DNA from: Romanomermis culicivorax
Taxonomy: Eukaryota; Nematoda; Enoplea; Mermithida; Mermithidae
Length of the DNA stretch: 64,000 bases
Assembly (NCBI GenBank): GCA_963922205.1
Contig: CAWUHX010000125.1
Location: forward strand, 682,001-746,000
Direction: 5' to 3'
Part shown: piece by piece, positions 31,489 to 44,539 of the stretch
Layout: each line of letters begins with the position of its first letter
Position numbering within the stretch: the first letter of the stretch is position 1
Position numbers and translations under genes: made by a program
Notes under the pieces: generated by a model
Databases searched by the model: none
Told to the model about the DNA's origin: nothing
The model's input: only the letters and a program-made list of their open reading frames with translations

Positions 31489-33032
31489 AGTAAAAAATTA
31501 ATGGTACCTGAAAATCACATATTTGGTGTAACGTGATGCACTAGGAACGAAAACGATACTCATTTGGTCTCAAAATCAAAACTCGCATAGCTACAGTAAG
31601 ACAAAAGTTGAAAATTTTCGATTTTTGACGTACACTTTTTTCAACTGTTGGAAGTATAAGCACGTCAGACATCGTGCTCTGAAAATTTACCCAATATTAG
31701 GCCAATGGATGGACCAAAGTGCATATTAGGAATACAGCGGTGCTCAAAATATCAAATTTTGAGAGCGAAAATTGTCATTTTTTCACAAAACTCACTATAT
31801 CTACTGCTAAATCCCAGAAGCACCAAAACATTCCGTATACAATAGATAGTTTACGATGTCTTTTACTTGCTGACAAAAAATTATGGAAATTCCTGTACTG
31901 CTAGAGGGTCGCACAACCTGGAGTTTGAACACTATCTTATAATTGTATTTTCCAGTAACTGCGACCTCGACTGTGGAACTATTACAGCTTTATAAATTTT
32001 AAAAATGAGGTATTATGACAAGTTTCGTGTGGTGAATATTAAGATAATTTCCAAACTCATAAAAAATTAAAGTCGCAGGGCTACAGTATCCCAAAGTTTG
32101 GAATTTTTGTATTTTTTAGCATTTTTCTGTCTATTTACGAGACTTGAGATGTATCCACTTAGGCATGAAGTAACATTATTGTTGACTGTCCATTTGAAAG
32201 AGAACACAACGCTCTATAATATAAAAGTTTTGTAATAAATCAACAAAAGCAGCTGCCATCGAAAATGTGGGTTTTTCTTTGAGAATAAGGAAAAACTCAT
32301 GAATGTGAAAATCACATAAATGAACCTCCATCACCTTATTTTTCTTCGCTAGGAAGACTGGTATTTGCGAACTTCAGTTTTATATCAATGTTTTTTATGC
32401 TAACTGAAAGGCATTTTCCCGACTGGGCGTCATTTAAAGGAATCCGTCTTACAAGATTCAATGTAAATGTAAATCAGATTTTTTAGATTATTCGGTTACA
32501 CTGAATTCTTTTTTTAAAGTGACTGTGACATCCTATTTCCACTGAGTACTTATCTTTGTTTATCTTTTTTCTATTTCAATTTACTTCCTATAACTTCGTC
32601 TTCACATCACCCCTTAATGCTCATGATCTGCTCAATTAGATGCTTCCTATTGTATAGGGAATGTTTTGGTGCTTCTGGGATTTTGCAGTAGAGACAGTGA
32701 GTCTTGTGAAAAAATGACAATTTTCGCCAAAATTTGATATTTTGAGCGCCGCTGTATTCCTAATACGCAATTTACACTAGTGCATCTCACGGCAGATTGT
32801 GGCCCGTCCATTGGCCTAATATTGGGTAAATTTTCAGAGCACGATGTCTGACGTGCTAAGAATTGCAACAGTTGAAAGAAGTGTATGTCAAAAATCGAAA
32901 ATTTTAAACTTTTGCCTTACTGTAGCTATGCGAGTTTTGATTTTCAGACGAAATGAATATAATCTTCGTTCCTAACGCATTAAGTTACACCAAATATGTG
33001 ATTTTCAGGTAGGGTTAATTTTTTACTTGTAA
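31489..33032. repeat. 1.5 kb inverted-repeat element
   Basis: Arms 31489-31865 and about 32650-33032 pair in opposite orientation: AGTAAAAAATTAATGGTACC against the TTAATTTTTTACTT end, CCAATATTAGGCCAATGGA against its complement, and CATCGTGCTCTGAAAATTTA likewise. The 0.8 kb centre has no recognised gene. Starts about 260 bp after the tetraspanin stop. Confidence 0.75.
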
Positions 33033-33394
33033 CAACTAGTTGAATCCTCTCAGAAATCGTGTTTCCCCGAGTAAAAACTCAATCATCAAACACACTCCAA
33101 TCCAAATCAAAAGTGGATAAGCATGGTGGTTTGTTTATAACTTTTGCCTTCCTATTACCATGGAGAAATTTCGAGTTTTTAAAGAGAATTCAGAGTTTTC
33201 CACCAAATTAAATCTACTTTTTGATCGTCGCGGTGTCTTAGAGAAAATCGTCATTCCCTAAGAATCAAAAATGTGACAGTCCATAAGACAGGTTGCCAAG
33301 CGAACTCTGCTGGGGATGAAAAACGAAAGGTTCATTATCGAACCTAAGTAGAGACTATAATGTCAAACTATAGCTGAATCGGGTCACGTCTGTA

Positions 33395-33512
33395 CGTCAC
33401 AGCATGGAAATTCTGCAGGGGGTCTGCCAAGGACAGGGGTGTGACAGAAATTTTTTATTTCTTTCTAACCAAAAAAGGTCTTCTAGAATCCAAGTAAGCA
33501 AATTCTGGCACT
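33395..33512. repeat. Fragment of the CATACATGCAC MITE family
   Basis: Has GCATGGAAATTCTGCAGGGG, GGACAGGGGTGTGACAG and AAGGTCTTCTAGAATCCAAG, as at one end of the family. A GC-rich patch of unknown nature follows at 33695-33755. Confidence 0.5.
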
Positions 33513-34043
33513 TACGCACTTTATGACTAATGGAATTTTTTCCAAGTTTTTTAACGTATAAGGTACACACGGCATATGATTATGGCGCTATATACAAGGT
33601 GCATTACGCGGTGTATAAGATAGTGTAAGCTGATGTTAGTGTAAAGATTACCATCTACCCCAAGGTAACGTGAACTACGGTGTGTTGCCTGTCATTTGCC
33701 GGGCGGAGCGGACCCACGTAGGCAGGCGCGGGCCAGCCCCGTCAGGGGCATCTTCAAAATGAAATCCATTCTGATAGGTGTGCACGGAGTGTACAAGGAT
33801 GGGTATTTTTTCTGCAACTACTGGTTTACAGATCCAAGGACATTTCGATACTTGCAGCGTAAAAAATATTTTTTTAGAGTGAGTGGACGGGGGACAAAGG
33901 CGGGAATACTTGCCCGTGTTCCTTACACGTTAAAAACCTTGGAAAAAACTCGATAGGCCATGAAGTGCATAAGTACCCGATACATCTGTATTAGCCAAAT
34001 ATATGAAACTACTCGCTTGATCAGTACTTTTTAAAGTTTTAAT

Positions 34044-34268
34044 ATCACATCTTTGAAATCAAGTACACTTTGTTCAGAAAAATTGTTAAACCATAGCATC
34101 ATCTTCATTTTTATGAAGTCTTTCTCTTCTTTATTTCTCATTTTCCTTCGTCATCTTCCTGATCAATGCTGGGGAGTAGAATCTGTTGATTGGGTCAGCA
34201 AGAACCTGCTGAGGGTCGATAAAAATCTGCTGCGGATCCAGACCACTAAACCCACCCATGTGCATGTA
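34044..34268. mobile_element. MITE fragment, CATACATGCAC family
   Basis: Carries AAATCAAGTACACTTTGTTC, TCATTTTCCTTCGTCATCTT, and ends CCCATGTGCATGTATGGC. Left part missing. Confidence 0.55.
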
Positions 34269-34412
34269 TGGCCATGCCTGGTGGTCGAACTCTTTGGTCT
34301 AACAACTGCTCCAAAGTTTTTGTTTTATTTTCTTGAGATGACCGGCAAAGTTGGTGCTAAGAATTAGCATTTTTGGCACAGTTCAGTCTTCATGGAGTAA
34401 AAAATTGCGGTT

Positions 34413-34660
34413 TATAGTCTGTTTTTCTCAAATGCTTCCGAATGATGAATCTGGAAAGCAAGTACTATTTTGTATTTTGCGCGGTTTATACCGAGCCGTA
34501 AATCGTATGGAACTGAAAATTTGTGACAAAACTCAACTAACACTAAGTAATTTTTTTGAGTAAAACATTTTGCCGTAAAAGGTTCTTTAAAGACTTTGTG
34601 TTCACCGCATATATGTGTCATTTTTCTTTTTAGACGCACTTTATAAAAACCAGACTATAG
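34413..34660. mobile_element. MITE, TATAGTCTG family
   Basis: Starts TATAGTCTGTTTTTCTC and ends TATAAAAACCAGACTATAG; one of the better preserved copies. A diverged copy follows at about 34926-35142. Confidence 0.7.
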
Positions 34661-35290
34661 TTAGTTGAAAATTATCGTTTTTTAGATGCCACCAGCCATG
34701 TTTGCGGCATTTTTTGCGAGGCTTATACAGAAATGAATATGATTTGATTTAGCATTTATGTTAAATATAATCCAAATAAACATATATTCGTACTTTTAGT
34801 AAGAAAGTTTCATCGTGAGAGTTGAGACATGTGGGCTTGCAATATCGATGTTCGATAAGTCCTTAGATTTCATCCTAAAAATGTACATAGGAATTTTGGA
34901 TACATTTCACTAACCTTGACGCTGTTCAGTTTTTTACAAAATGCTTGAAAATCGAAAAATGCCAAAAATTAGCGTTGTCGTCTAAATGATTTTCGCAAAA
35001 CGTTTACAGTAAATTTTCTTGTCACAAAATATTCAAAGGTTAGTAGGACATGCTCACAAACTTTTGGTATATGACATATAGTTCAGCTAGAAATTTTAAA
35101 AATAGAAAATAACACTTCTTGAGCATTTCAAGAAAAATGGAAATTCAGAATAGGAAACCAACAAACTGATTAGAGTTGGTTCGACACTTTTCGTAAGATG
35201 GTAAATGTCAAAGAGGAACTTTCTTCAGAGTAAGTTTTGGGATCATCTGGATATATTTCATTGTTAACAGTTTTGAATATGCTGCATATA

Positions 35291-35296
35291 TTTATT
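35291..35296 (-). promoter_or_regulatory. Candidate poly(A) signal of the Pin1 gene
   Basis: AATAAA on the minus strand, roughly 115 nt past the stop codon. Placement fits; use not shown. Confidence 0.5.
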
Positions 35297-35412
35297 GGAG
35301 CAAATAACAAAGTCGAACGATTTTACAAAGCCCGTCAGAAGATGTTCTTCGAATACAAAAATTAAAAAACTAATCAATAATATCGACTGTCAAAAAATTT
35401 GAATAGAAGCGA

Positions 35413-37891
35413 TTACGCAGTACGCAAAATCAAGTGCACGCCGCTATCCGTGAAAATCGGTTCGCTCAACTGACCCGCTTTCAATGCAAACGACGCATCT
35501 TCGAAGGGTTTTTGCATCTTGCCGTGACCGAAAAATCCCAGATCGCCGCCTTGCTTGGCCGACGAACAATCGCTGAATTGTTGCGCAATTTGAACAAAAA
35601 GTTTTTTTTCGTTGACTATATCTTCGCGATATTCTAAAAATACAAAATACGGTTGAAACTACTTTATGAAGAACAGAAAATGAACATGCACCAGAATCTT
35701 TTGAGCTTAGAATTTTAGGTTACTTTTGTTTAAACCGAAATAGTAAGTGTTTCTGATTCGCTAATTACAGCAACATACAAAACTTGAAAGAAAAGAAAAA
35801 ATTGTCAAAAAAATCTCATGTTGTGAATGTAAAAGTTTTGGAGCATAAAAATATGGGAAAATTGAAAAATTTCAAACAAACGCAGGGTCTTAGAAGAAAA
35901 CATGACTCAACGACATTTCTCCAAACAATGTTGGAATAACGTGGCAGGGTTTTTTTAGCACGGTGCTAATAAAGCTAGGCCTGTGTAAATGAAAATTTTA
36001 GTCGTGCTAAGGAAAATTAATACAAACTAAGGAAAGTTAGCGACTGTGCTAATGGGACTTGTGCTAAAAAAGCCCTGCTCGGTAAATAGAGTCAATGGAA
36101 ATTTAAAAAATTCCTTTAAATCCAAATTTTTGAACTTAGTTCACGATATAAAATGCATTTCTCAAAATACGGAGAAAACAGATATGCTTTTCTGAAAGAT
36201 ATCCTATTGTTTTCAAGATTATCGGAGCAATATTCGCTATTATTCCATCCAACATAACAGAAGTTTTGATCCAAAAAGTCTGAAATTTTTAGTTACACCA
36301 GAGTTCATTCCCAGTTTTTCCCACATAGAATCATAGAGTATCCATGTATTTTTACCAAAAGGCTAATCCACAACGTAGTGTAAGTGAAAACCACACAGCA
36401 ATGATCAGATTTTTCTTCAGACGTGGAAAATTTATTTAAATACGGCTCATCATAGGACAAGGTTAGAATGATAAAAGATAGCAAACAGGCAAAATTTCGA
36501 TTATAGAAATTAGACGACTAGGCTATAACCCAGAAAGAACATTACAAAGCATTTTTAATCCTTAGCTAATTAGTAGAATAAGACATGGTTCCTATACGAT
36601 TTGTTGAGCCTTCAATTATTTTTTATTTAACATGCTAACTGAGAGCATGCACGGTTAATTACAAACTTTTTTATCTGTTTCAACGGCTTGAAAAATATTT
36701 TCCGCAGGTTAAAAGTTTCGATGTTTTTGCTTCATCTACAAACTTGATCAGTTTTTTTAAATATATAGTTTTTATTTTGGTTGGCCTCACTCATGGTAAA
36801 TCAGCGACACTTGTTTTAAGCACAGTAAATTGAGAATAGTCTTATTGCGGTGACAGTCAACCAGTTGTTGCAGAAAAACATTAAAACGTAAGCATTAGAA
36901 GCTTCAGCAGTACCCACACTAAAAAGGATTCTTTCTTAGTATATGAAAAACCGTTGAACACTAGTAAATGCTATAATTTTTTTAATGACTTCTGTAAATT
37001 TTAATATGGGAATAGAAAATTTGCACGGTATAGACAGAGACGTGCAGAATTCCTATAAAAATTATGCAACTTTTTCCAGCTTCATCCTAAACCTCCTTAA
37101 TTACCCGATTCCAAGGGTTGGAAGAAGAAGGAAAAAATTCCATTACTATCAGATTCCTATTTTTGTATGAACCCTGGCATCATCTGAATCTTGACTTTTG
37201 GCACATTAAACCGGCATGGTTTAATCAGTCAGGTTGCACATAGGACTTTCACTTTTTATCAGCGACAATGCCTCGTCCATCGTCCTTGTGATTTTTTCTT
37301 CGCGCCAACTAGATGGACGACGGGAATCTTTATGTTTGCAAAGTATATGAGACACTCGAACCTAAAAGGCAATATAAAATTACAAGCTTTTTCCATAAGT
37401 AATGTATGGACAATAGGTCAAAAACCAAATAGCATTTATTGAAAAATGGTCACAAATATCCATTTTTGTAAACGCCAAATATGTTTTTCTGTTGGCTTGA
37501 TGATCTAAGAAAATTTAAAACAAAGAAAAACATGCAAGTCGGATAGTTTTCCTATCATTTTTGCCTTAGTAAATTTACACAACCTGCCATATGAAACATA
37601 CTTCTTTGGAACCGTCGGACATGGTTGATGGATGCACTGTATGAGTGACAGCCGGCTTAGTAGGTCGATGCCACTGACTTTTGTTTGTGTACAGATTAAA
37701 ATAATATGCTTCGCCTAGAAATGAAAAATAAATGTTATCACCGTATATAATACTGTGAATTGAAGACTGACGTTATAATATACAGTACCTGAGGATCTAC
37801 TCATGCGTTTTTCCCAACCTTTGGGAAGGGGAGTTTGATCCTCCGTCGAGTCGTCCGTTGACTTTCGTTTTTTGCCTCTGTCCTCACTCAT
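35413..37891 (-). CDS. PIN1: Pin1-type peptidyl-prolyl cis-trans isomerase (WW + parvulin), four exons
   Basis: Isomerises phospho-Ser/Thr-Pro bonds. Exons on the minus strand: 37891-37789, 37714-37602, 37361-37253, 35633-35413; 546 nt, 181 residues including every phase match. The N-terminus has a basic KKRK stretch. The WW domain reads [20 protein letters not shown] then NKSQWHRP, with both signature Trp. The catalytic domain starts [19 protein letters not shown] (phosphate-binding RR, active-site His), continues [13 protein letters not shown], and has [17 protein letters not shown] with the active-site Cys, then [12 protein letters not shown] and [13 protein letters not shown] before the stop. 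Human Pin1 is 163 residues; the extra length is at the N-terminus and in the linker. All residues known to matter are present, so it looks functional. The 1.6 kb last intron contains a small CAGGG-ended element (35945-36077). Confidence 0.94.
35945..36077. mobile_element. Small CAGGG-ended MITE in the Pin1 intron
   Basis: 133 bp bounded by CAGGGTTTTTTTAGCAC and GTGCTAAAAAAGCCCTG. The ends are of hAT type, but the flanks (TAACGTGG and CTCGGTAA) do not give a clear target duplication. Confidence 0.65.
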
Positions 37892-38181
37892 TGAGAAATG
37901 ATGAGCATTGAATAATGACTAATTTAATTTTGCTATAGTTCTAAATTAAATGATTAATTAAAACGTTTTTAACCTTGCAATGAACAAGAAGTACAATTAA
38001 CAAGAATGATTTTTTTTCTGCCATGGAGTACGATATTTTTATAAGAATGGTCTACGCACACTGCAAGATAGAATATAAGCTTCGGCTGAAATTAAATAAT
38101 ATAGCAGAACAAAAAACAATGAAATTATAACGCCAGTCTTCTACATCCGCCGTACGGAGTTCATGTTTGAGAAGGAATCTT

Positions 38182-38980
38182 AAGGGTCATTTATACTTGC
38201 CTTTTTCGACGGAACGGAACGAATCGCCAACAGCTTGAAACCAGGGTTTTTTTTGTACCATTTGCACGTGTACAAACGACAGCCAATATTTCATTTGCGT
38301 AACTTGTACATAGCAAAAATAGGTATAAGTAAGTTACTTGTGTTCCTCTATGTCATGGCTAAAGACCAATAACCAAATCAGTATAATTTTCAAATTTTAT
38401 TTATAATTATACAAAGAAATCAATTAAAATTGAGCAAAAAATTGAAATTTTCGAGTTTCAAGTCTAATTTACAAGCATTGTGGAACGCTTTGTCTAGAAA
38501 ACTATCCAATAGCATAATGAATTTGCATTAGATGATAAACCGATGGTTAGGTCACTCATGATGACAACTGAAAGCCCAAAAAATATGTTAATCTTTCCGG
38601 CGCCAAGCGCCGGAAAATTTAAGGTTTATGAACTTCTAAAATGCACCAAAATGCATATTTTCTGTACCTTATCCCCAAAATTTTCTTCCATAAACGGGGA
38701 AAAAAACCGTTTATACATGTACGATTGACTACCTCAACTTCGTTTGCCCCAAAAAATTTTCATTTGCCTCCGGCAAAAAAACTTGAAATTGCTTGAAACG
38801 TTCAGTCTGAAAATCTACTTCCGATCGGAAATGGTAACTGCAACTTTGTGGAGAATGACCGATGGGGACCTTCAATCGAACCGAACGGAACGAAAATTTC
38901 CTTTCCGTTCGGTAAGGTTATGTCGATTGCACTCCGTTCCGTCCCGTTCCGTCGAAAAAGGCAAGTATGAATGACCCTTT
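38182..38980. mobile_element. TIR element (GGAACGGAACG family) split by a hAT-like insert
   Basis: TIRs of about 40 bp: AAGGGTCATTTATACTTGCC and GGCAAGTATGAATGACCCTT, with inner GACGGAACGGAACG. It starts about 290 bp upstream of the Pin1 start codon. Interior interrupted at 38242-38791. Confidence 0.75.
38242..38791. mobile_element. hAT-like MITE nested in the TIR element
   Basis: Begins CAGGGTTTTTTTTGTACC; the right end reads inward CAATTTCAAGTTTTTTTGCCG. Exact 8-bp duplication CTTGAAAC at 38234-38241 and 38792-38799. Contains a perfect hairpin TTTCCGGCGCC-AAG-type stem at 38594-38616. Confidence 0.75.
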
Positions 38981-38999
38981 GAGCTTGCATGACGTTTTA

Positions 39000-40770
39000 T
39001 CCACTTTAAAATTTTATTTTGGTTAAAGACATCAACAGAGTATTCCTATACAATTGAATATTTTTGGGGTACCCCTAAACCCCAAACTACAGGTATGATT
39101 GTTATGCTGCAAATCTTGTCACAACTTATTATTTAGTATCGCCAAGAAGATTTCTAGTATACTAGTATCACCAAAAAATAAGGGCCGATGATGACATGGG
39201 ATCAAATTCATGCCCAGCCCAAATGCAAACCCTAGGAGATTTTAGTCTGGCGAAGAGAAGACTTACTTTCCAGCAATTTAGAAAATTAAAAATTATACAA
39301 ATCTTGGCATCTTTATTGAATTACCCGGACCCGAGTTAATTAAACATCAATACCCGAACCCGAATAAATCGAAATTTACAACCCGTCATCCTAACAAGTT
39401 ATGAGCACAGGAGTGTTCATACGTGTTCAAAAAAGCACAAATAAAACATATTAAGGGAAGAAACGACTTGGCGAAATTGGCAAAAAATTGAACAGGCTCT
39501 TTTTGGTCATTGGGGGCCTGGATCCCTAAAAATTTGGAAATGACTCTTAAAAAAGCTGCCTTATTTTGCACCAGAAGGGTATAAACACAAGTGCTATATT
39601 CGAAAACGGTTTCCGTAAAAATACATGAAATCATACGTGTACTTGGGGGGGGGGACCCCCCCCAACTTGGCCAACCATGTACCCAACATCACTTAACCCC
39701 CCACCTCCCCAGTTTGAAAAAAATTAAAAAAATTTGCAAAAAAGTGTATGTTTTTTGGCCTTTTTTGGGAAAAATTGCGACTTTTTTCTACCCCCACAAC
39801 TGGTCGGAGGTCTTACAGGTATGCATGAAATGTGGTTTTTTGCATGCAAAAAAGTTTTTTGTATAAGATTTTTTGGCCGATCTTTATACATATAGGAAGA
39901 AGCCTGCACCAGAAAAACACTGGTTGGAAATGCAATTTTGAACCACGTATGTATAAACTGTTTGAATATCCATATAATTGATTACAGCGTATCACAAGAT
40001 TATTTTTCGATACTCTTGAATTACAAATTTTTGCCTCCCAAAATTTAAATTTGGCTTCTAAAAATTTAGGAATAGGAGCTATTTGGCCCATGATTTTGAG
40101 AGCAAAATAAAGCCTGATATCAAAAATTTTACCCAATTTTCAGTATGTGTTAGAGGAGAAAATTTTTTTGTGCCACTGACAGATATTTTTTTGGCTGCTT
40201 GTACTTCATTGACACCATACAAATGTACGTGACCCGTGCACAAAAAACGCTGATGACCAGAAATCAAAGAAATTTAGCCTTTTGACCGGTCAAAATGAAT
40301 TGTTTTGATTCGGCACAAACGACAAATTTTCTTTGTGTCACTTCAAAATTCTTCGCGGCAAAAAACCATGTTTCAACACAGGGTTTTTTCCGTACCGGTC
40401 GATCCCTACTGTACGGAAATCTAGTGAATAAATTTCCGTACCATCCTACCCATTTCCGTACAATTATTATTTTCCACTTGCTTCATAATAGTTTAAAGTA
40501 TACATAGGACGTAAAAGTAGGAACATGCTTGCTCACTCTAAAATTGATAAATTTACTTCACTTTTATCAGAAAAACGATTAAACGCTAATTTTCTTGCAC
40601 TTCATTCAAATTGTGTCAGTTCTAAACATTTGCACCTATATTTCATGAGTTTTGGAGGAAAATAATGAAAAGTCTGGCAAAACTACCGATAAATTTTCAT
40701 TTCAAGGCTTGTAAAATATTTGAAAATGCATTTTTCAGCTTATTTTTATTCCATAGGTTATCAATCGTAA
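39000..40770. other. Repeat-derived sequence, no gene recognised
   Basis: Contains a CCCGGACCCGAG / CCCGAACCCGAA piece near 39325-39365 like the hAT-type ends at 55.9-57.8 kb, a G10/C8 foldback at 39645-39665, and CCGTACCGGTCG / TTTCCGTAC motifs near 40390-40460 after a CAGGG end. No exon found. Confidence 0.4.
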
Positions 40771-40789
40771 TCATTGTTTTTTAGCATAG

Positions 40790-40795
40790 ATAATC

Positions 40796-40842
<47 letters not shown>

Positions 40843-40845
40843 CAG
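40790..40845. repeat. (AAT)n microsatellite
   Basis: About 17 uninterrupted AAT/ATA repeats. Confidence 0.95.
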
Positions 40846-41162
40846 TGTATTCAGATGAATGAAACTATGAGAATGAAGGCTGCAAAAAATTCAGCAGCAA
40901 ACATTCAATCTTTTAGCCGAAGATCGTTAATGCTGGTGCCCAGCAACGGAAAATTTTATAAATTTCAATTTTCTACAATGCATTTTTCAACATTTTTAAT
41001 ACAAAAATTATGCACACATACGATAGTTTGGATTCCTCAAACAGATAATGTTGTAGGGTGTTTACGCCGATTTTAGGATAGTTTGTTGATTTGACAAACA
41101 CGCCCGCAGGTACAAGTTGGATTGGGCAAAGCAGATCATCGAAGAGCATCTTACTGTAGTTC

Positions 41163-41889
41163 AGATTCAGTACGCGTGCAGTGAGCTCTTTTATTTTCAT
41201 TACATATATTTTCTATTAGCCGCGTCCCTGTGCATTTGCTGTGTTTTCCAGCATGCGGGACATTTTCTTATAACTCCACCCACTCAGTGTTTTTTTTTGC
41301 CGTCGGCAAATGAAAATTTCTAGCGGCAAATGAACTTTGAGTCGTCATTTGTACATGTACAAACGAGAAGAATCCAAAATTTTGCCGAAATTTGTAACAC
41401 AAATTGAGATTTCTGCTTGTCTCAGCGGAACTGTGCTGCATGTTGTGAACCGCGCCTTATTACTGTAAAATTGTTTGAGAAAGATCTTCCTCTACTTGAA
41501 TGATTTTTCAATGTGCGGCCTTGCCCGGTGTTGAATAAATTTTGTTGTTGTTGAGTATTTTTTTGATTTTATTTAGAGCGGTCTCACTTCTTCTGAAATC
41601 ATAATATATTTGATTCGATATCTGTACCAATAAGTACCCAAACAAAATCGCTTAAAAAACTAATATTTTCATTGTACAAATATGTACAAATGAAAATTGC
41701 CTACTCGTTTGTACATGTGCAAATGGGTCATGTACAAAAAGAAAACACTGCGCCCACTACATTTATTTTTGTACAGATTACGTAAGTTGTTTTTCTATTA
41801 GGTAAAATTTATAGGAGAAAACTCTCCTCTCTTTGTTTTAAGTGTTTTGGGAGTTCAAATCAGGAAACTGAAGGTTTTATAGTTTGGAT
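41163..41889 (+). repeat. 5' long terminal repeat, interrupted
   Basis: Matches 50592-50850 once the 466 bp insert at 41285-41750 and one copy of its target site are removed. Differences between the two repeats are numerous, which implies an old insertion. Confidence 0.8.
41285..41750. mobile_element. hAT-like MITE inside the 5' LTR
   Basis: Ends CAGTGTTTTTTTTT and AAAACACTG are inverted. Flanks CACCCACT (41277-41284) and CGCCCACT (41751-41758) are an 8-bp duplication with one mismatch, and the uninterrupted LTR at 50.7 kb has CGCCCACT once. Internal GTACATGTACAAACG motifs link it to 38242-38791. Confidence 0.85.
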
Positions 41890-42253
41890 ATGATGAATTC
41901 AGTAGCTGCACCAGCTTCTGGGCAGGTTCTAAACCCCACTGCATCACCATTACCACTGCCGCAAAGTACCGTGAATCCAGAATATTGACTGCACTGACTC
42001 CACAGACTCATTTGTCAATCTTGACCCACCGCTGGCCCCAGCTGCTGCCCAAGCTAATCCATGTGACCATCACAGCAGTATTGCTATCACCAATGCAAAC
42101 AACATCCATAATTTCTGCCTAGAAGCACCTGATGCCCTTGAACAACTGAAAACCACTGCCACAAGAATTACAAACAATGTTACAACTGTGCAAACTATTG
42201 ACCAAATTATGGGCCCTGTTTCTGATCAATTGCAGGCTCAGCAGCTGCAGGTG

Positions 42254-43900
42254 CAACACAAAATCAAGGTGAAAGCCTAAGTTACAGATGCACAATTCCC
42301 TGCCCTCGCTGAACAGATGCAACAGTTGATTTCCACAACTGCAGCCCTAGTGCTCAACAATCAGCAGACGCCTAAGCCACCACTAGTGAATTCACAGTTT
42401 CATTGCAAGGAACCACGTGATATTTATATAACCAATGACATTTTCAGAGAAACCGAGCCAGCTCTGTCCTACAACCACCCTCCACCACGAGTCAAACCAA
42501 AAGCGCCCTCAACAGACACCTTCTACAACAAATTTTCATGTACCACGCCTGGCGAAGATGATATTCCTGGCGCAACTCCAAGTTGATGCCTGCCACCCGG
42601 AGCCCACCCATTTGGATTTTTGGACTACCCACCCGATGATTATTATGATAACTTGCAACCTCCCTTTGATCCTTCCCCCACATGTCACACCAAGAAGAAG
42701 ATAGCCGAACTAAGACAATTGTCGATAATATGCATCTGCTCATAATTGACAGCACTGCTACCTATAAACGCTTCCTCTACTTCTTTATTCCCCTTGAAAA
42801 TGAGTTTGGATACGATGCATCAAATCACATAAAGATGAGCGCCATTTGCTGCCTGACCTATGATATGCCAAGCAGAGTGCCCCATGGGGAGGGGTATGAG
42901 GGGGGTATTACCCCTACCTAAAGTCCTTAAAATCGATCACTGGCTGCCTAATTTTGAGACAAAATGGCGTGTTTAGTGGACATTTTGCTAACACTACCTG
43001 AAAAATCTGACCTTGGGGACCTCTGATGCCAAGTGATATGATCCAGGGTATAACACAATAGGAAGACGCAAAGAATTTTCTAATGTTCCAATTGGCGCCC
43101 AATTGTAACCAAATGACTCTCAAATGCCAACTTGCCTCAATCCCTGCCCAAGCCAGAGAAGAACCCGCAGCTTTGCTAAGTAAGGTAATGACTTACGTTC
43201 AATTATTATATCAAGATGAAGACTAAACTCTCCGGCACAAGCAAGTCATTGAAACCTTTTTAACTAAAATGCCTGTTTTCTATCAATTGACTATCGGCAA
43301 GCAAGCTAAAACTTTTACCAATGTTCAATGACTGGCCAATGCCATCCCCAAAGCCCACAGTGTTCTAAATGCCATGAAAGCGGAAATCAGCACAGCTGAG
43401 TGGCTTATCCTTGTGAACCAGGCCATTCCTGATGCCATCCCCCCACAATCGCCTCAACCTCCTTTTGGCTGATTTGACTGTCACCGCAGCACAGACCACA
43501 CACAAGACCGCCATCAGGACTGCGAACCCTCTACAGACTGCCCAATTCAGGAACACTAACCAGCTCAAAAAGAGTGTTTCTTTCCAAGAGCAGCAACCGC
43601 GAACAGAAATTCTTCTAGAGCAATTGATAAAACGATGGGACTATGAGCACAAGGAATGCCAATCCCACTATCATCCAGATGACTACCAATCCCATGCCTG
43701 TTATCTGCCTCCATGTGAAAATTCACAATCTCTCTATAGTTACCGTGATTGATTTGACCACTCCACCAGCCAAGACCACTTGTGCCCCTCTCAAAATCAG
43801 TCTACAGGCCTTTGGTGCGATGCTCATAAATCCCACATGCACAATACGGAAGATTGCGTCTGGCTAAAGCGACAAAATGCCCTAAGAAATCAAAGATCCG
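42254..43900 (+). pseudogene. gag-like region of the gypsy element
   Basis: Pro/Thr/Gln-rich frames broken by stops, ending with a CX3H...HNTEDC block followed by LKRQ (Cys codon 43816-43818 to 43855-43857). That pattern is common in gypsy gag, where it probably binds zinc and RNA. Frames shift near 42.58, 42.92 and 43.33 kb. Confidence 0.6.
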
Positions 43901-44539
43901 ATGAAGGCTGCCTTCCTTATAATATGCAGCAACCCCTGCTTGGTTTCTGAACAAATTCCAAAGATTTCCACGGACATGATTGGAGACCATGATGCAGAGC
44001 ACCTTTCGCGAGAGGCAACAATAATTTGCGCAGTTCTCGTGGATACTGTAACCAAGGTAATTGTTTTTCTTGTCCTAATGATTTTGTTCAGAACATGTAT
44101 GCCGTTTACCCGATAAATGAATATGCCAGGCCCTGGGAGCAACACATTCATTACAACGCTGTGCCGACCCCCTATGTTACAACACCTTCAGATTCCTCCT
44201 GTGCTAGCTCCCAGTCATCCGAAATTTTGTCAGACCTACCGGCTTTACCATCAGCTTCTGCAACTACTGCAGTCAGCACCCTAGATGCCCACCCAAATGC
44301 TCAACCAACATCTACTGCTAATATGGTGATGCCCTCCAAAGGAATAGCCTCAGCCGCTCCCATTGTTAGCCCCTGGATCGTCCGATGGGCTGCAACCACC
44401 CATGCCTCAGACGATCCTTGCCATATCCAGTCATCTGTTTGTCAAATAGATAATTTAATGCCCTGAACTAAAACGTTTGTCAAAAAAATGCCTCCACACG
44501 CACTTTTCAAATACCTATCAAAATCGGAAGTGTCAATGC

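Noticed and set aside
38594-38616. Rho-independent terminator
   Set aside because: A GC stem followed by T-rich DNA looks similar, but it lies within an animal transposon and recurs as part of a repeated module.
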